Below are positions 58,530 to 64,000 of a stretch of DNA of 64,000 nt, piece by piece (positions within the stretch are counted from its first letter, which is position 1; every line of letters begins with the position of its first letter). The notes beneath the pieces were generated by a model. That model did no database searches, was not told the DNA's origin, and saw nothing but the letters and a program-made list of their open reading frames with translations. Location of the stretch: contig JNEN01000720.1 of the NCBI GenBank assembly GCA_000697355.1, forward strand, positions 1-64,000. Direction: 5' to 3'. The stretch comes from Syncephalastrum monosporum B8922 (Eukaryota; Mucoromycota; Mucoromycetes; Mucorales; Syncephalastraceae). Made by a program: the position numbers and the translations under genes.

Positions 58530-60490
58530 ATGGTCAACAACAAGCCAGTGGCACCATCAACTTCAGCAGGAACCCAAGTTTCTGCAAACTCTTCCTCGGG
58601 CAACAGCTGTACCTATCGATTTATCTCGAGCTCGCTTGCTGATCTCCCTGACGAAAGGTACCGAAAAAGTCGATATCACGCACTGCATGCGCATGCAGTG
58701 TGTTTCCCCAACCGACGATCTGACTCGCTCGACTTTTTCAACAGAGATTACGATATCATCATAAGGCAACAGCCCCAGCGCGCCAAAATGAGCGTGCCAA
58801 ACGAACGAGGTACGGGCTTTTTGTGATGCCTGACTCCAGGGTTTTTTTTCTCATCCTTTGATTCGCTTGTTTCTTCAAAGACCGACGCCCGATTGAGCCT
58901 CCACCTATCCTCCAAATGCAGTGGCTCAAATGTTCTTCCGACGATATCAAGTAAGGATTTTCATCGCACGTGTACCACCGCGTGAGCTAATTTGCACTGA
59001 ATTTGTTGTATAGGAAATGCCTCCAAAGCCCGTTTTATTATTTGGTGGCCAATCTCGTCACCGAGGACGAACCAGGCGATTTGCTCCTGCCGTCACAAAA
59101 TTACCTTTCGGGATCGACGGTGTCGTCCCTGTATCGTCTGCGCGATATTGACAATTCAGGTACATTCCAAATCAACTTTGTGTACCTGAAAAAAAAAAAA
59201 GAAACCTGTGCTGATCGTCGACTGACATAATAACAGATGGCGGATTCTTTGTCTTTGGTGATCTCGCTGTCAAGAAAGAAGGTCGATACAGGTTGCATTT
59301 CAGTCTTTTCGAGATTGTCGAGTAAGTCTAAACTTTATACGCCGAGGATGATCCCAGAATATTTATTTTTTCCTTAAAGGGGCGTTGTGCAGAACCGCAA
59401 GACACTCCTCTCGGATGCCTTCACGGTATTTTTACCTAAGCGTTTCCCAGGCCCCTTCGAGGCCACTTTTCTGTCGCGCACCTTTTGTGACCAAGGCGTC
59501 AAAATGCGCATCCGCAAGGAGCATCGCCTACCTTCGGCCACTTCGCGCAAGCGACGCCACGAAACGGCCCAGACCGATACTCACCATAGCGATACGTCGA
59601 CCTCGCAGGATACAGGTCACGAACGTCCTTACAAGCGAAAAGGGGGTACAGTGACCCTATCCGTGTATGCGCCTGGCTCGCATCACCATGACGTCCACTT
59701 TGGCCGCTGGCAGGTGCCGCATACCACACCGCAGCCCACACGATCAGCCGAACACTCGCCGCCTGCAGAAAAGGCAATGGCACCACCGCACAGGAATGAC
59801 AGCATGCCTTCGATCTCCTCGTCTTCCACCTCGTCCTCCTCTTCTTCATCCATTACCACCCCTGCATCGAACCATCCCCCCCTTTGGAATGATCACAACA
59901 CACCTGTGTATAGCAAAAGCAGCATCTATTCATCCAACGCCTATTCATCCTCGCCACCGCACACCGCGCATGCCGATGCCCCAGTCCAACCGCTGCGACC
60001 CACTGCCGTCTCGGCATCCACATTTCCTTACTACAAGGTCGAACACACGCCATCTTACCCGTACACATCGGCCTCGCAGACCTCTTCCCCGTTCACCAAT
60101 CAATCGATCCCCTCGCCCCCGCCGTCAACCGTCAGCAATGGCCATTTTGCTCCCTTACCTCAACCCGCGCCTTCTTCCGATCTGGCGAGCTACCACTTTG
60201 ATAGCCAAGGCAAGAGTGAACCACTCTCCCGACAGCTCACACCTCCCCCCATCCTGGCGGACATTGTCAAGCCCGAGCTCGTTGAATCCCATCAGTGGGG
60301 TGATCGTCTTCCCCCTTTGCGGGCCATCATGTCTGAGCAGCAGACGTCGCCTCTGTCTCACCCGCTCCAACTCCCAGCGCCGATACCATCAGGCACCCAG
60401 CGGCAGGGCTCTGTCTCGCCTAGAAGCACCAGCAGGCACAGCGATGGCCGTGTGTCTATCCAGCATCTGATTTCCTCCACGTCGACCTAA
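58530..60490 (+). CDS. Velvet-domain developmental regulator
   Basis: Predicted DNA-binding regulator of development and secondary metabolism, fungal velvet family (VeA/VelB/VosA/VelC). Five exons: 58530-58809, 58881-58950, 59014-59159, 59237-59321, 59380-60490, about 563 aa. The velvet domain runs from about residue 71 to 240: [90 protein letters not shown] basic patch (SRKRRHE, about 250) may be an NLS. The C-terminal 300 residues are Ser/Pro/His-rich and disordered. The domain is uninterrupted, unlike VelB, which has an insert; the paralogue cannot be fixed by eye. The N-terminal 70 residues carry a 20-bp palindrome in the DNA. Confidence 0.92.
58681..58700. repeat. 20-bp perfect palindrome in velvet exon 1
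   Basis: CACTGCATGC followed by GCATGCAGTG, no spacer, encoding part of HALHAHAV before the velvet domain. Confidence 0.95.
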
Positions 60491-61228
60491 TTCTTTCCAC
60501 TCATCCGGTCCTTTTATGCAGAAAAAGCAAACGTCTTCCCTCTCTTCCTCCCTTGCCCCTTTGCTTTTACCTTTTATGTTCCGCGGGTTTTCTTTTCATA
60601 CTTTGTACATTTTTTGTGATCCACCTTTATTTTTCTTTTCGCACATCTGCCGCCTTATGCTCACGATTCTCTTTTGTTTTATACCATTTCTAAATTGTAC
60701 ACAACACGCACGCACACTTTTCACACACGCAACGCACATATACATGCAAAATATACTACAACACATTGCAATAACAAACAGTAGCACACAATCAGCACCA
60801 TCCATAAAGAGGTGTTGCTACCATCGTAGCCCAAAAATAGCATATCTGTATGGGACGAGAAGCCGCGGGGAAAGAATTTAATGAGAAAGAAGCTCACGCT
60901 ATTTGGATGGCCAGGTTTGTTGTGCGCAAAATTGAACTAAACCTTTTTCAGCAAACATGGACGATCCATTGTTTGCCCATGGGCAAAGTTCATTGGGCTT
61001 GATCCACTGTCATCGCCCAAGACGCTTATGAAGGTCGCCAGACAAGGGCTGGAAGGGGCATTTCATTGCGTTCAGTCTCCGCTTTTTGCAAACATTTACC
61101 GTGAACGTCTTTGTGTACCTTGCACTCTCTTTTTTTTCTTTCTCATTTTCCATTCCTTCTTTTTACATCTTTTATCCTTCGTCCACGCTTGCTGCATACA
61201 CTCCTTCATACCTACCTTTTTGCAAACC
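60491..61228. other. Intergenic, no supported gene
   Basis: About 0.7 kb: the velvet 3' UTR (T/C-rich, with CACGCA-type repeats near 60705-60735) and the promoter of the next small gene. No supported coding frame. Confidence 0.5.
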
Positions 61229-61657
61229 ATGATTGCTTTTGTCGAGAAAATCAAACAACGATACGAAATCTGGAAGATTGAGAAATACACGCGACGCCGC
61301 ACTTTGCTACCCGAGTACGAGTCGAGAGGTAAAGTCCAAGTTTCTTTTGTTGTGTTCATTCGTGTGCAACCGAAGTAAATGGCTGGGTCTTTCTACGCAC
61401 GTACCAACGTCTGTTGCTTAGACAAGGAGTATTACGCTACGCATTATGAGGACGGTGTCTATTATGCTGAGGCGCCTGTACGTAGCAACAGCAGCAACAC
61501 GATCGTCGCTGGCGGCGAGAAGACCATCAAAGCCCTGCAGCGGGCGCCGTCAGTAGCAACAAAGCGAGCTGGGTCTCTCATGCGGTCTCAAAGCAAGCGC
61601 AGTTATGTCCCCCCGCCGCGTTGCTCAGAAACCTACAATGCGTCGTTGCAGCGGTAA
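61229..61657 (+). CDS. Small basic hypothetical protein
   Basis: Two exons, 61229-61328 and 61422-61657, about 111 aa. I do not recognise the family. The N-terminal third is an amphipathic, basic helix (FVEKIKQRYEIWKIEKYTRR). A Tyr-rich segment follows the splice (DKEYYATHYEDGVYYAEAP). The rest is Ser/Arg/Pro-rich (RAGSLMRSQSKRSYVPPPRC) and probably disordered. No signal peptide or membrane segment. Intron phase fits and the first exon starts at the first ATG of the transcript-like region. It could be a lineage-specific protein. Confidence 0.5.
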
Positions 61658-61945
61658 ACGATGCTTTTTGTCTCTTTTGTGTATGGACTTGTGTAAATAT
61701 AGTAAATAAAGAAGTCGGGCGAGTCGTAGCTGGTTTGAAGGCAGCCCATGAATGCGTGTAATATTTTTCGCGAAATAAAATTTTTGTACCGAGATTTTTC
61801 CCGTATCGCTATTTCTTTGAACTTGCAACAAAATACAAGCAGGATATGCAAACCATAAGCATACAAAAGAAACTTAATGTCTGCGTGTGTGTGTGTATGT
61901 GTGGGCGACGTAGACTATGCTATGTTATGGCATATAAAAGCCTAA
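61658..61945. terminator. Convergent 3' region, no gene
   Basis: Short stretch between the small hypothetical gene and the acyltransferase stop, which converge. It has a GT run (61883-61903) and AATAAA-like signals (61703-61709, 61776-61782). Termination on both strands is inferred. Confidence 0.35.
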
Positions 61946-64000
61946 CTAAGAAAGACTGTGGTTGCTACTGGTCTCGTCATCGTCTTCTGAAGATGACGAA
62001 GCGCTCTGCTCTCGAAAGTTGAAAAGCGTCCGGTCATCGCCTAGCCAGTTCTGCAAGATAGCCGGTGTTTCGTCGAAGATACCATGGAGCTGCGCCGCCG
62101 ACTTGTCGCGGTTGGGAAGGTTTTCATACTTGCCCGGGTCAAAGTCGGGCAGCGCCGAGGGACCATTTGCATTCACAAACGCCGTCAGTTCATCTGACAG
62201 GCGTTCGCGCATGTTACGCAGCTGGGCAGCTGCGTCTGGATAGCCGACCGCCAGCATCAAAGGTTTGATCGACCTACGGTCCGTATGCATCAGCCCCTTG
62301 ACATTCTTAATGAAACTGTAACGTACCGGTACACATCCAGCCCATTCTCGACGGAACGCACGCCAAGGTAATGAAGGAAAGGTTGGGCGATGTAGCTCAG
62401 GGCGGCAGCGGACAGGGCGTGGGTGAGACCCTTGCCACGTGCATACAGGGTGGCAAAAAGAATGCCAGAGTACAATGCGTAGATTGCAGGCGCAAAGACC
62501 GCCACCACCAGCACCTTCCAGGTGGCGAGCACATCACGTGCCGCAATCTTCACATTCGATCCCGCCAGAGCATCTATATTTCGATCAGACTCGGCGAACG
62601 AAGGACATAAAAGCCCCGATTTTGCTTTTTCTTTGTTTACCCCTTTGTTTACGACGGCTGATCACCAATGCAAGGACAACAATGGGCGAGTTAAGCACCA
62701 ATCTAGAAAAGGGAGGTGTATGCATGAGCGGAGTTTGCTATCCATTTGCACACACACACACTTACGCAGGGAATCCGACAACGGCGAGAAAGACAAGCTG
62801 TAATAAGCGCGAGAGCAGCAGAGGCAAGGCGGAGAAGGGAGTTGATTTGGTACGCTCGACTTGGTGGTCACGCAAGCCAAAGTACTTGAGGGTATTCGTG
62901 TAGGCTTTCACCTTGCGCTCGAGTTCCTTGAGACGCGGGTCATTCTGGAAATGCTTGTAACCCAGCAAGAACCGCCGATTGAGGTCCACGACTTGATCGA
63001 GACGCAGCTTATGTTCGGCGGCCGGACGGTACAGGCGGCGCGCAGCGGCGATGATCTATACCAGAATTGAGTTGTGCAAGAAACTATCTACCATCCTCAC
63101 TGACCATCAACGTATCGTAGTTGGGCGCGTTCACAGTGACGCTCTTCAAGCCATCGTAACCATCCTTCATGAGCTTGGCAATAGCTTCACGCTTGGCAGG
63201 GCCACCTTGTTTGTACTTTTCGACGAGTTCGCGATCAATGTCAATGGGTGAGCCATAGGAAATGACGGCGCGTGAACGGAAGCGGTGAGGGTGAAAGTAA
63301 TTGAGTCCTGGATGGATATGTAACGTGAGCTTATTATGCGGCCGTCGCCATTTGGTGTTCCGTCCTACCGATAGGCACAATTTTCACATTCAGATGCTCG
63401 TGCTCAGCCATAGCACCCAGCGCCATAATGGCAAAGCCGGCTAGAAGACACGCGCATAAAACAGGGTTAATTTCTGGCCCAAAAAAAGTAAGAACACAGT
63501 GTTCTGGCAATCACCTTTCAAAGGCAGCATCTCGGTGCGATCATGCGAACCTCCCTCGGGAAAAATCACGATGGATCCACGCTCAGCAAGACGTGTGTGC
63601 ACCTTTTCATACAAGACACTCTGATCGACATGCGGCAAGATCTTGTAGGACACGTCTTCTTTCAAGCCGAGTTTCTCTTCATCGGAAAGCGGAGCCGAGA
63701 GCTTGATCTCGGTGTCACTGATCACTTCGACCACAGCCAACTTGATGGTCTTTCCAACTGCAATCAAGTCGCGGGGCTGGACTTGGCTCTTGAAGGCAGT
63801 GTCCGAGCCCAGCAGGGTATCCTCGCCATCGTAGCGCAGCTTGCCACTGCCTTTGGTTGCCAGATCCTGCGGCCGTATCACAGAGACTGGACGTGGTGGG
63901 TGAGTCGAACGAGAGAGCAATTAAAAGATCATGGAATAGACAAACTCACTTGCTTTCAAGAGACGCGCGCCTGTGCCAATCACTTTGCGCTTGAATGAAG
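61946..64000 (-). CDS. Glycerol-3-phosphate acyltransferase (SCT1/GPT2-like), partial
   Basis: ER enzyme that makes lysophosphatidic acid, the first step of glycerolipid synthesis. The 5' part lies beyond the window end. Exons seen: 64000-63950, 63886-63515, 63440-63369, 63307-63105, 63055-62766, 62702-62641, 62573-62327, 62273-61946, all in phase, coding for about 540 residues. PlsC motifs: ARLLKAISVIRPQD, FPEGGSHDRTEMLPLKAGFA (motif III), VPIGLNYFHPHRFRSR (motif IV), SYGSPIDID. The HxxxxD catalytic motif must lie upstream, outside the window. The insertion between motifs is Gpt2/Sct1-like. C-terminal membrane helices (LVLNSPIVVLALVIS, VLVVAVFAPAIYALYSGILF) are followed by an acidic Ser-rich tail. 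It pairs functionally with the perilipin far upstream (lipid storage), though not as neighbours. Confidence 0.9.

Overview
The window is nuclear DNA of a filamentous fungus, most likely an early-diverging (Mucoromycota/Mucorales-type) lineage. The support is: many short GT-AG introns (about 50-100 bp), compact genes on both strands without operons, fungal-specific families (velvet factor, Spt7, fungal-type TOM20, GATA factor with a DUF1752 domain, Jen1-like carboxylate transporter, P-type H+-ATPase, fungal perilipin), and A/T-rich intergenic DNA with pyrimidine tracts and microsatellites. Exon coordinates were worked out by hand from reading frames, splice signals and family conservation; they are models, not transcript evidence. 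No genus is claimed.

Layout. 0-9.3 kb: Jen1-like carboxylate/H+ symporter (+), plasma-membrane H+-ATPase (-), perilipin-like lipid-droplet protein (+), cytochrome oxidase assembly factor COX20 (-). 10-24.4 kb: GLI/ZIC-like zinc-finger factor (+), SLC41/MgtE Mg2+ transporter (-), AMPK-related kinase (-), acidic coiled-coil protein of unknown function (-), Golgi-type apyrase (+), small mitochondrial-type protein (-), bHLH factor (+). 24.8-31.4 kb: UTP10/HEATR1, the largest gene (about 2053 aa). 31.7-37.3 kb: two-finger GATA factor (-) followed upstream by a ferric-reductase gene (-). 37.3-42.2 kb: a gene-poor A/T-rich stretch ending in broken coding fragments. 42.4-64 kb: TIM17 (+), C2/transmembrane/acidic-tail protein (-), F-box protein (-), SAGA subunit SPT7 (+), ribosomal protein uL2 (-), a TOM20 receptor fused to a MYND-SET region (+), a small mitochondrial-type protein (+), velvet factor (+), small hypothetical protein (+), and the 3' part of a glycerol-3-phosphate acyltransferase (-), cut by the window end.

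Most neighbours are unrelated housekeeping genes. Two places go beyond that. First, the GATA factor and the ferric reductase both carry exact copies of ATCWGATAA, the consensus known for iron-regulatory fungal GATA factors: two upstream of each gene. I saw no other exact copies by eye, which suggests a local iron-regulatory circuit. Second, the TOM20 gene encodes a mitochondrial import receptor continuing in frame into a MYND zinc finger and a SET-like domain whose usual NHSCxPN motif is not preserved. A 26-bp perfect palindrome inside the kinase gene is statistically odd. I found no CRISPR, rRNA, recognisable tRNA, biosynthetic cluster or intact transposon.
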